A stretch of DNA of 64,000 nucleotides from Photobacterium swingsii (GTDB taxonomy: Bacteria > Pseudomonadota > Gammaproteobacteria > Enterobacterales > Vibrionaceae): contig NZ_AP024852.1 of assembly GCF_024346715.1 (NCBI RefSeq), positions 2,294,001-2,358,000 of the forward strand, read 5' to 3'. The notes under the pieces were generated by a model. The model saw only the letters and a program-made list of their open reading frames with translations. It was not told the DNA's origin and searched no databases. The position numbers and the translations under genes are program-made. This document shows, one piece after another, positions 28,846 through 38,118 of the stretch. Each line of letters opens with the position of its first letter. Position 1 is the stretch's first letter.

Positions 28846-30540
28846 ATGACTATCCAGTTTTCAGATTTCACGTTCAAGTACTGGGCGTTAGAACAGCCAA
28901 CCTTAAAAAATATCAACCTCACTATCGAGAAAGGTGAAAAGGTTGTCATTATTGGTCCAAGTGGTAGCGGTAAGTCGACACTTGGCCACTGCTTAAACGG
29001 TTTAATCCCCCACTCAATTAAAGGGGATACCACAGGCAAGCTGACGTTAAATGGTCAAGACGTTTCAAAACTTGACCTGCACCACTGCACCAATATGGTC
29101 GGCACAGTCTTACAAGATACTGACGGACAATTTGTTGGATTAAGCATAGGTGAAGATATTGCTTTTGCGCTTGAAAACCAAATGGTAGAGCAAGCAGAAA
29201 TGCACAGCATTGTTGAGAACACGGCAAAAATGCTGGATCTTGATACTATGCTGGAACTCTCTCCTTTTGACCTAAGTGGCGGCCAAAAGCAGCGTGTATC
29301 ACTGGCTGGTGTTATGGTTGACGATGTCGACATTCTCTTATTCGATGAGCCTCTTGCGAGCCTTGATCCGCAAACGGGTAAACAAGCTATTGAGATCATC
29401 GATCAGCTGCACCGTGATACGGGCAAAACAGTGGTTATTATCGAGCACCGTTTAGAAGATGTTCTTCATTGCCATGTTGATCGCATTATTTTAATGAACC
29501 GTGGTGAAATCGTCGCAGACATGACGCCAGACGCCATGATTGCTAGCTCACTATTACAACAACACGGTATTCGTGAACCACTGTATATCTCGGCATTAAA
29601 AGCGGCAGGCTGTGAAATCACAGAAGCAGATAAACCCGCTTACTTCTCTACCCTATCTCTTAGTAAATTCGCCCCACGTGTAAACGAGTGGTTTGCTAAA
29701 CAAACTGAAGCCATGGTGCCTGAAAACACCTCGCCACTGTTAGATGTACAGAACCTAAGTTACTCCTATGATGGCGAGCGCCAAACACTGGATGACGTGA
29801 GCTTTACCTTAAATAAAGGTGAGTTTGTTTCTATCCTAGGTAAAAACGGCTCAGGTAAATCAACCATTACGCGTTTAATCATGGGTGTGCTAGAACCTGA
29901 CTCGGGGTCGATGTCTTTCAACGGTGAAGACTTATCAACCCTGTCTATTTTCGAGCGTGCTCAGAAGATTGGGATTGTATTGCAAAACCCGAATCATATG
30001 ATTTCTCATCACATGATTTTTGATGAAATTGCATCAGGTTTACGCAACCGTGGTATGGCCGAAGTAGAAGTCGAGCGTCGTGTCCACGATGTACTTAAAC
30101 TATGCGGCTTATACCGTTTGCGTCACTGGCCGATTGAAGCGCTTAGTTACGGTCAGAAAAAACGCGTAACCATCGCAACCATTCTAGTTCTTGAGCCTGA
30201 GCTATTGATTCTAGATGAACCAACAGCAGGCCAGGATTATCATCACTACACCGCGATGATGACCTTTATCCGTGAGTTAAATGAAAAACTGGGCATTACC
30301 ATTTTGATCATCTCTCACGACATGCACCTTGTTTTAGAATATACCCAACGTGCCATTGTTATTGCTGATAGCAAGTGTCTTGCTGATCAAGCAGTAAACG
30401 AAATATTCAGTAAACCAGCCTTACTTGAGCAAGCCAACCTTAACGTGACGAGTTTATACACGCTAGGCAAAGCACTCGGTATTACCCGTTTAGATGATTT
30501 CATTCGTTGCTTTATCGAGCACGAGGCGCAAACAAAATAA
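28846..30540 (+). CDS. ECF transporter ATPase, two fused ABC domains
   Basis: 564 residues. The first ABC domain has Walker A GPSGSGKST (about 36-44), signature LSGGQKQR and Walker B ILLFDEPLASLD. The second has GKNGSGKST (about 328-336), a variant signature LSYGQKKR and LLILDEPTAGQD. Firmicutes use two separate ATPases (EcfA and EcfA'); here both are joined in one chain with a linker of about 50 residues. It powers the S component through the T component. Its stop overlaps the T component start (TAATG). Confidence 0.9.
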   Translation: MTIQFSDFTFKYWALEQPTLKNINLTIEKGEKVVIIGPSGSGKSTLGHCLNGLIPHSIKGDTTGKLTLNGQDVSKLDLHHCTNMVGTVLQDTDGQFVGLSIGEDIAFALENQMVEQAEMHSIVENTAKMLDLDTMLELSPFDLSGGQKQRVSLAGVMVDDVDILLFDEPLASLDPQTGKQAIEIIDQLHRDTGKTVVIIEHRLEDVLHCHVDRIILMNRGEIVADMTPDAMIASSLLQQHGIREPLYISALKAAGCEITEADKPAYFSTLSLSKFAPRVNEWFAKQTEAMVPENTSPLLDVQNLSYSYDGERQTLDDVSFTLNKGEFVSILGKNGSGKSTITRLIMGVLEPDSGSMSFNGEDLSTLSIFERAQKIGIVLQNPNHMISHHMIFDEIASGLRNRGMAEVEVERRVHDVLKLCGLYRLRHWPIEALSYGQKKRVTIATILVLEPELLILDEPTAGQDYHHYTAMMTFIRELNEKLGITILIISHDMHLVLEYTQRAIVIADSKCLADQAVNEIFSKPALLEQANLNVTSLYTLGKALGITRLDDFIRCFIEHEAQTK

Positions 30541-31382
30541 TGAAAACCAATAAAATTAAATTTGGCATTAGCTACGTTAACACGGGCTCAATGCTACATA
30601 GCTTGAACGGCATCACTAAATTCCTACTCTTTATGGGTTGGGTAACTATGGTGCTGATCACCTTTGATATCCGAGTGATTTTCGGATTAATTGCAGTCGG
30701 CTTATGGCTATTAAAACAATCAAAAGTCCCTTTTAAGGTTTATAAGCCCTTACTGATGGGTACTTCTGTCGTCCTAATTATGAATGCCCTTTTCATGTTC
30801 CTGATTGCACCGCAGCAAGGCATGGAATATATGGGATCACAAACTGTGCTGCTCCCTCTTCCAGGCAGCTACAGTATTACGGCAGAAACCTTGTTTTACT
30901 TAGCAACAGTAACACTGAAATATTTCAGCATGTTCCCGATTGCTTTGGTGTTTGTGTTCACCACACACCCAACTGAATTTTCAGCAAGCCTGAACAAACT
31001 TGGCGTACCCTACCGTATTGCTTATGCTGTGAGCTTAACCCTACGTTATTTACCTGAAGTCACCAAAGACTTCATTAATATCATGCATGCACAACAAGCG
31101 CGCGGTGTTGATATTTCTAAAAATGTGCCGGTCTTTAAGCGTATCCGTAACGTCGCTAAAATCTTAGGTCCACTCATTTTTTCTAGCCTAGATCGTGCAG
31201 ATGTTATTTCGAACGCCATGACGCTTCGTGGCTTTGGCCGTAACAAGAAACGTTCTTGGTATAGCCTCAAACCGCTGCAAACTCGAGACTATGCAGTGTT
31301 AGCAACCGTTGCCCTTGTATTGGCAATTGGTTTAATGAACCGCTATCAAGCTGAAAGCCTGTTTTGGTACCCGTTCTCGTAA
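30540..31382 (+). CDS. ECF transporter T component
   Basis: 280 residues from the ATG at 30540, which overlaps the ATPase stop; an upstream in-frame start inside the ATPase gene is not supported. About five hydrophobic segments and the cytoplasmic coupling helices with Ala-Arg-Gly (AQQARGVD) and ADVISNAMTLRGFGRNK, the CbiQ/EcfT hallmarks that touch the ATPases. It is the last gene of the operon and is followed by a strong terminator. Confidence 0.9.
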   Translation: MKTNKIKFGISYVNTGSMLHSLNGITKFLLFMGWVTMVLITFDIRVIFGLIAVGLWLLKQSKVPFKVYKPLLMGTSVVLIMNALFMFLIAPQQGMEYMGSQTVLLPLPGSYSITAETLFYLATVTLKYFSMFPIALVFVFTTHPTEFSASLNKLGVPYRIAYAVSLTLRYLPEVTKDFINIMHAQQARGVDISKNVPVFKRIRNVAKILGPLIFSSLDRADVISNAMTLRGFGRNKKRSWYSLKPLQTRDYAVLATVALVLAIGLMNRYQAESLFWYPFS

Positions 31383-31407
31383 GCTCTGCACATTAGCACC
31401 ATGATGG

Positions 31408-31435
31408 AAAAAGCCGCTTCACTATGCGGCTTTTT
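31408..31435. terminator. bidirectional terminator, ECF operon / EamA gene
   Basis: AAAAAGCCGC, 8-nt loop, GCGGCTTTTT between two convergent genes. A and T tracts on both sides let it work in both directions. Confidence 0.88.
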
Positions 31436-31478
31436 GTTTATCTGCCATGCACAGCTACCACATTAATGATTCATATCT

Positions 31479-32375
31479 TTAGGCACGCTGTTCAACGACT
31501 ATTGGTTGCTTTTTAGCGGGTCTTATCATTAAGTAGACCGCCAATGCCGCAAGTGCAAAACCCAGTGCACCAAACATATCAAATTGCTCACCAAACGCTA
31601 ACCATGCTTGTAACGCTGTCATAGGCGGTACTAAATAAAACACCGAGGCCACTTTCGACGATTCACCATGTTTCACCATATAGAGCAGTAGTAATATTGC
31701 CACCAGCGACAATACCAACACTAGCCACACCAAAGTCAGAATAAACTGCGTGTTCCAGTCTACAACCATAGTTTCCGTTGATGTTGCCACCACCGCCAGC
31801 AACAAACCTGTCGCGATATATTGGTAGAAGGTCCCACCAATTAAATCCACGCCCTGACAAAAACGCTTCTGATATAAAGTCCCTAATGTGATCCCCAACA
31901 GTGCTAGCATAGTAAAACCAAACGCCATGGCTTTGGCCCCTTCTTGTTGCCATTCCATATTGCCTTGTAGCACCAAACTGATACCAACAAACCCTAGCAA
32001 GAGCCCAAACCACTGCGAAGATCGCAGCTTTTCATTGCTCATGATAACCATAATAACAGCCGTTAAGATTGGCTGAATCCCCACCAGCAGTGCGCATAGT
32101 CCTGCAGGCATACCGAGCGAAATAGCCTTATAGGTTCCCCCGAGGTAAAAACCATGGATCAACACGCCAACAGCAAACGAATGCCAACGCATTTTCCCTT
32201 TAGGTAAATGGGCTTTCAACGCTAACACGAGCACACCAAATACCAGCACATTAGCCATCATGCGTAGCAGTAAGAAGGTTGCTGGCTCAGCATATGGCAA
32301 ACCAAAACGCGCGCCAATAAATCCTGAACTCCATAGCACAACAAATAAATATGGAGCGATTTGTGTCATTCTCAT
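31479..32375 (-). CDS. EamA/DMT-family transporter
   Basis: 298 residues with ten hydrophobic segments in two EamA repeats (about 5-140 and 150-285). Features such as YLFVVLWSSGFIGARFGL at the start and the second-repeat Leu/Val-rich helices are typical of the drug/metabolite transporter superfamily, which mostly exports small metabolites or amino acids across the inner membrane. The divergent PLP-dependent regulator 110 bp away is the usual partner of such transporters and probably controls it. The substrate is unknown. Confidence 0.82.
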   Translation of the reverse strand: MRMTQIAPYLFVVLWSSGFIGARFGLPYAEPATFLLLRMMANVLVFGVLVLALKAHLPKGKMRWHSFAVGVLIHGFYLGGTYKAISLGMPAGLCALLVGIQPILTAVIMVIMSNEKLRSSQWFGLLLGFVGISLVLQGNMEWQQEGAKAMAFGFTMLALLGITLGTLYQKRFCQGVDLIGGTFYQYIATGLLLAVVATSTETMVVDWNTQFILTLVWLVLVLSLVAILLLLYMVKHGESSKVASVFYLVPPMTALQAWLAFGEQFDMFGALGFALAALAVYLMIRPAKKQPIVVEQRA

Positions 32376-32485
32376 GTGACCTACCTTTATTGTTCCTTTT
32401 GTTATAGATTATTCAGGTACAGAAAATCATAAAAGTGACAGTTTCGGCTTGTTTTTAGGGTACAGAAATGTGTTTATAAAGGAAG

Positions 32486-33916
32486 ATGTCAATAATGATA
32501 GGCAAGAAGTACCAACAGGTTGTGCAATTTATCCGTGAACAAATCACAAACCAGTGCTATTTACCCGACGAGAAACTACCTTCGATTCGTGCATTAAGCC
32601 AACAGCTTCAAGTCAGTAAAAACACAGTCATTCGAGGTTATGAACAACTCGAAGCCGCTGGCGATATCACGCCCCATCCACGTTCTGGCTTTCGAGTCAG
32701 CAAGCTCAATACTTCGTCTAAAGAGTCTCAATTGCCACCTTCTGAGGTTGATCTTATTGGCTTAAGTAAAGTCATTCTTAGCCAACCACTTAGTCCTGAT
32801 TTAGTCCATGCCGGATCGGCACACCCTAATACTGACTTTCCTGCAATTCGCTCACTATATGCGGAAATTGGCCGCCATAGCCGCTATCAAACGAATATAC
32901 CAAGCCATTACCAAATCCCACCGGGTAATGAAACGCTGATCAAGCAACTGGTTCATATAAATCAAGAACTCGGGATTTCTACTTCGCCGAATAAAATCCT
33001 GATTACTCACGGTGCTCAGCAAGCGATTAGCTTAAGTTTACAGGCCGTAACTCAACCAGGTGATGTCGTACTTGTTGATTCACCTTGTTATTTTGGGACT
33101 TTGCTGATCATAGAGTCACTCAAACTCAAAGCGATAGAAGTACCAGCCAACCCCACTACAGGCATTGATCTTGCCGCCACTGAACATGCAATCAATCACT
33201 GGCCAATAAAAGCAATTGTGATTAACCCTTCCTATAACAATCCAACGGGGTATGTCATGCCTGATGACGCACGTCGTCAGTTTTTAGCCATCACGAAAAA
33301 CATTCCTATCATCGAAGATGACGTGTTTGGTGGTTTAGCCTATCAAGAGCATCCTGCAACCTTAAAAAGCTTAGATCAGCAAGATAGGGTGATCTACTGC
33401 AGCTCACTATCAAAAACACTCGATTCACGCTTACGTATTGGTTGGGTATTAGCTGGCAAATATCAAGATGCCATTGAGCACCGTTTATTGTGTGACAACA
33501 TGGGCAGTTTAAATTTGATGCAATCAGCTGTGGGTGAATTTTTGAGTTCAGGAAAATACCGCCAGCATTTAGGCGTTATCCGACGTACTTACCGCCGTAA
33601 TCAACGTAACTTCGCAGCCCTCTTTGTCGATGCATTAAACCAGCATCCATCACTGGTTGGTCAGTTCCATCTATCCCAGCCAGAAGGTAGCTTCCTATGC
33701 TGGCTCACATTACCGAGCAACACTGATACTTTTGCTATTTATCAGCAAGCTTTAACCATGGGGATCAGTATCTTACCCGGTAGCATGTTTGGTACCCAAG
33801 GCCAATACAATCACTGTATTCGACTGAGCTTTGCAACATTCGAGCAAAACGACCATTGGCAGCAAGGTATTACTCTGCTTGCAGGTATTATCGCAAATAA
33901 CACCATAACCCACTGA
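32486..33916 (+). CDS. MocR-type transcriptional regulator (GntR HTH + aminotransferase domain)
   Basis: 476 residues. A GntR-type winged helix (about 5-75, LPSIRALSQQLQVSKNTVIRGYEQL) is joined to a fold-type I aminotransferase domain (about 115-470) with the PLP lysine in SSLSKTLDSRLRIGW. Such regulators bind PLP, or an aldimine of it, as effector. It is divergent from the EamA exporter, so a shared operator in 32376-32485 is likely. The start is uncertain: ATG 32486 or 32495 (the AAGGA site suits the second better). Confidence 0.88.
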   Translation: MSIMIGKKYQQVVQFIREQITNQCYLPDEKLPSIRALSQQLQVSKNTVIRGYEQLEAAGDITPHPRSGFRVSKLNTSSKESQLPPSEVDLIGLSKVILSQPLSPDLVHAGSAHPNTDFPAIRSLYAEIGRHSRYQTNIPSHYQIPPGNETLIKQLVHINQELGISTSPNKILITHGAQQAISLSLQAVTQPGDVVLVDSPCYFGTLLIIESLKLKAIEVPANPTTGIDLAATEHAINHWPIKAIVINPSYNNPTGYVMPDDARRQFLAITKNIPIIEDDVFGGLAYQEHPATLKSLDQQDRVIYCSSLSKTLDSRLRIGWVLAGKYQDAIEHRLLCDNMGSLNLMQSAVGEFLSSGKYRQHLGVIRRTYRRNQRNFAALFVDALNQHPSLVGQFHLSQPEGSFLCWLTLPSNTDTFAIYQQALTMGISILPGSMFGTQGQYNHCIRLSFATFEQNDHWQQGITLLAGIIANNTITH

Positions 33917-34028
33917 TAATTAATTATTTAGTTAGAATAACTCCGTTATTTTTTATCAATCACTCCTTGGGTATTAGCCTTCTCCCTCCTCAATTATTAC
34001 CACTGAGTAAAAGTAATTTATTATTTAA

Positions 34029-35252
<1,224 letters not shown>

Positions 35253-35273
35253 TCGTAACCCCTACTCTACTGC

Positions 35274-35303
35274 GCAGCCTTTAGATTAAAGGCTGCTTTC
35301 TTT
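35274..35303 (+). terminator. terminator after adhC
   Basis: GCAGCCTTTA and its complement with a short loop, followed by TTTCTTT. Confidence 0.82.
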
Positions 35304-35415
35304 CATGACCCGCATGCTTGTTCATGCTGCTATGGATAGCACTTTCTACCTTTGATTTTGGCACATGGCCACGCTTTGCATTCATTGCGAAGCGTCTTTT
35401 TTTTGAGGACCCATA

Positions 35416-36657
35416 ATGTCTCGGATCGTTGTTGTTGGTGGCGGAGCTGCTGGCCTTGAACTATCGACTCTACTGGCTAAATCTGTTCGTAAGAATGATG
35501 AAGTTTTATTGATCGAACCTGAAATTGATCACTACTGGAAACCACGTCTGCACGAGATTGCAGCGGGTACTTTCGACAGTGATTTAGATTCCGTTTGTTA
35601 TTTTACGCATGGCGCAACACACGGTTATCAACACTACCAAGCCGCGATGACCAATATTGATCGCCAGCAAAAAGTGGTTAATGTACGCAAAGCCGATGGC
35701 ACCGAAGATACCGTCAGTTACGACTACCTTGTCATCGCTATTGGTGCGGTAAGTAATGATTTTAATACCCACGGCGCACAAGCTCACTGTATGTTTTTAG
35801 ACTCTGCCAGCCAAGCTCGTGAAGCATGGAATCAAATTAGCCATGTACTTCGCGCAGGCAATGACAGCACTATCAACATTGTTGGTGCTGGTGCAACCGG
35901 TGTTGAACTTGCCGCTGAATTAGCGAGAGTGAGCAAAAAACTTAAAAGATATAACGCCGCTTGTTTACACATTAACCTGATCGAAGCAGCTGATCGTGTG
36001 TTACCCAATAGCCCACAGAAAATGTCTGAAAAGGTGCAAGAAAAGTTAACACGAAGCGACGTTAATGTATTACTCAATACGCGTATTAAGGAAGTGACTC
36101 ACGACGGCATGCAAACAAGCGATGGTCAATTCCTAGCAGCCAATACCCAATTTTGGGCTGCTGGTGTAAAAGCCCCTGACTGGTTAAATGGCATTGGTGG
36201 TTTAGCGTACAACCGAATGAACCAGATCATAGTGAATCAAGATCTTAGTTCAACCATTGACCCTGCGATTTTTGCAATTGGTGACTGTGCATCTATTCCA
36301 CAAGCCGATGGCTCAACCGTTCCTCCTAGAGCACAAGCTGCGAACCAAGCTGCGATTCACTTAGCAAAAAGCTTGAGTCGTCACTTAGACGAACAAGCAC
36401 TCACACCTTTCACCTTCAAAGATGGTGGAATGGTTGTCGCCGTCGGGCATCATTTTGCTGTCGGCTCGTTTGGTATCGCCCCGTTTGCTCAAAACGAACG
36501 TTGTGAGGGCAAATTGGTATTACAAGGCCGGATGATTCGACGTATATACGATACGATTTTTCGCCTACACCAAAGCACGGTAAGTGGTGTATTCACTGTT
36601 TCGCGCTTAATGATCGCCAAACGATTAAAAGCGGTATTTAAACCGACAGGTATTTAA
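35416..36657 (+). CDS. NAD(P)/FAD-dependent oxidoreductase, NDH-2-like
   Basis: 413 residues with two dinucleotide-binding motifs: FAD at the N-terminus (VVVGGGAAGLELST) and NADH around residue 155-180 (IVGAGATGVELAAELA), plus the FAD-contacting AIGDCAS near residue 290. A C-terminal amphipathic part (about 375-413) with several basic residues may attach it to the membrane. It is like type II NADH dehydrogenases, which pass electrons from NADH to quinone without pumping protons. It has its own promoter region after the adhC terminator. Whether it is the main Ndh of the cell cannot be told. Confidence 0.85.
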   Translation: MSRIVVVGGGAAGLELSTLLAKSVRKNDEVLLIEPEIDHYWKPRLHEIAAGTFDSDLDSVCYFTHGATHGYQHYQAAMTNIDRQQKVVNVRKADGTEDTVSYDYLVIAIGAVSNDFNTHGAQAHCMFLDSASQAREAWNQISHVLRAGNDSTINIVGAGATGVELAAELARVSKKLKRYNAACLHINLIEAADRVLPNSPQKMSEKVQEKLTRSDVNVLLNTRIKEVTHDGMQTSDGQFLAANTQFWAAGVKAPDWLNGIGGLAYNRMNQIIVNQDLSSTIDPAIFAIGDCASIPQADGSTVPPRAQAANQAAIHLAKSLSRHLDEQALTPFTFKDGGMVVAVGHHFAVGSFGIAPFAQNERCEGKLVLQGRMIRRIYDTIFRLHQSTVSGVFTVSRLMIAKRLKAVFKPTGI

Positions 36658-36727
36658 CTGCAACCACAGCCCTCACAACGTCTAGTGAGGGCTAGATAGC
36701 CTAGTTGCTATATATTGAGAGCCTACT

Positions 36728-37975
36728 ATGCGTTTCACCTTTTTCAAATCTCTTCCTGTGCAACTTCTACTAGCCGCTATTTCAGCTTGGCTACTCGCAC
36801 AGCTGATCCCAGCCGATTACATCAATACCGACTCTGCCAGTTTTTCGCTTCTAATGCTGGCAAAAACAACGTACATAGGCCTACTTAAAATGGTCGTCGG
36901 CATTGTTGTCATGCTGTCATTATTGCAGGGGATCACAAGCATCGGCTCAACAGTAAAGTTTAAGCAGCTCGGTTGTAAAACTATCGCCTTTTACTCCTTC
37001 ACATCGATCATTGCGATCAGTTTAGGTTTAGGCGCATCATTAACGCTCCCTGCTTGGCCGCAACTGGTGGATCCTGCAACCGTTACACTGAGTGAACACA
37101 CCCAATTAATCGATAATAGCTCAGCATCATCAGATGCCATTATTGGTAAATTGATCAGCATGGCACTGCAAAACCCTATTGCTGCGCTATCCAATACAAA
37201 CTTACTGGCTATTGTTGTCTTTTCGATCTTACTGGGTATTGCTTTACTGGCGAGTTTACCTGCAAAACATGCCGTTTTTGATGTTATTTCAGGGCTGAAT
37301 AAAGCCGTTAACACATTAGTGTCGGGCATTATTCAGTTTGCACCCTATGCTGTCTTTGCCATCGTGTTTGAGTTTTCTGTCACCAGTAATGGCGAACTAT
37401 TTGGTCAGCTGGCTCGTTTTGCGGGCTTAGTGTTTCTCCTAACCTTTATACACGGCGCCATTGTTTTACCTAGTATTGCAAAAGCGACAACAGGTATTGG
37501 TTTTAAGTCGCTATTTAAAGCGCTGTCTGCGCCTATGGTGATGGCATTTACCACCTCATCGAGTTCTGCAACCTTGCCATTATCAATGCAAACAGCAGAG
37601 CAAGAACTTGGAGTATCGCAGTCTACAAGTAGCATGGTGTTGCCGCTTGGTGCCATCATGAACATGGATGGCACTGCGCTATTCGAAGGCGTTGCTGCTA
37701 TCTTCCTTGCTCAGTTATACGGCATAGATTTAGGCACGAGCGGTTACATCATGATCTTTATTATGGCAATGGTATCTTCTATTGGAGCCCCGGGAATGCC
37801 GTCAGGATCCATGTCTGGTATGCAGTTAGTCTTACTCGCAGCAGGGATCCCACTAGAAGCAATTGCAATTTTGCTGATCATTGAACGTCCTCTTGATACT
37901 TTCCGCACCGCAGTAAATGTGGAAGGCGATATTATTGCAGCTTTGGTTGTTGATAAGTGGCAAGCGAAAGCTTAA
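36728..37975 (+). CDS. dicarboxylate/amino acid:cation symporter
   Basis: 415 residues, a DAACS (SDF) family carrier with eight or more hydrophobic helices and two re-entrant loops. Family motifs are AFTTSSSSATLPLSM (HP1 serine-rich), MNMDGTALFEG (TM7 NMDGT) and SSIGAPGMPSGSM (HP2). It takes up glutamate, dicarboxylates or serine/threonine-type substrates with Na+ or H+. It lies 70 bp after the NDH-2-like gene on the same strand and ends at a terminator. The exact substrate is not clear from sequence. Confidence 0.9.
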   Translation: MRFTFFKSLPVQLLLAAISAWLLAQLIPADYINTDSASFSLLMLAKTTYIGLLKMVVGIVVMLSLLQGITSIGSTVKFKQLGCKTIAFYSFTSIIAISLGLGASLTLPAWPQLVDPATVTLSEHTQLIDNSSASSDAIIGKLISMALQNPIAALSNTNLLAIVVFSILLGIALLASLPAKHAVFDVISGLNKAVNTLVSGIIQFAPYAVFAIVFEFSVTSNGELFGQLARFAGLVFLLTFIHGAIVLPSIAKATTGIGFKSLFKALSAPMVMAFTTSSSSATLPLSMQTAEQELGVSQSTSSMVLPLGAIMNMDGTALFEGVAAIFLAQLYGIDLGTSGYIMIFIMAMVSSIGAPGMPSGSMSGMQLVLLAAGIPLEAIAILLIIERPLDTFRTAVNVEGDIIAALVVDKWQAKA

Positions 37976-38039
37976 ATACAAACAATACACAAAGGGTCAG
38001 TAGCCATGCTGCCCCTTTTAGTTCGTTATAACAGGTATA

Positions 38040-38073
38040 AAAAAGCGTTCGCTATCACTAACGAACGCTTTTC
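38040..38073. terminator. bidirectional terminator, symporter / peroxidase operon
   Basis: AAAAGCGTTCG and its complement around a 9 to 10-nt loop, followed by TTTTCATTTT, between convergent genes. Confidence 0.85.
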
Positions 38074-38118
38074 ATTTTAACTTAGCAGCAAGCTACACGA
38101 GCAAACTCAGCTCTCAGC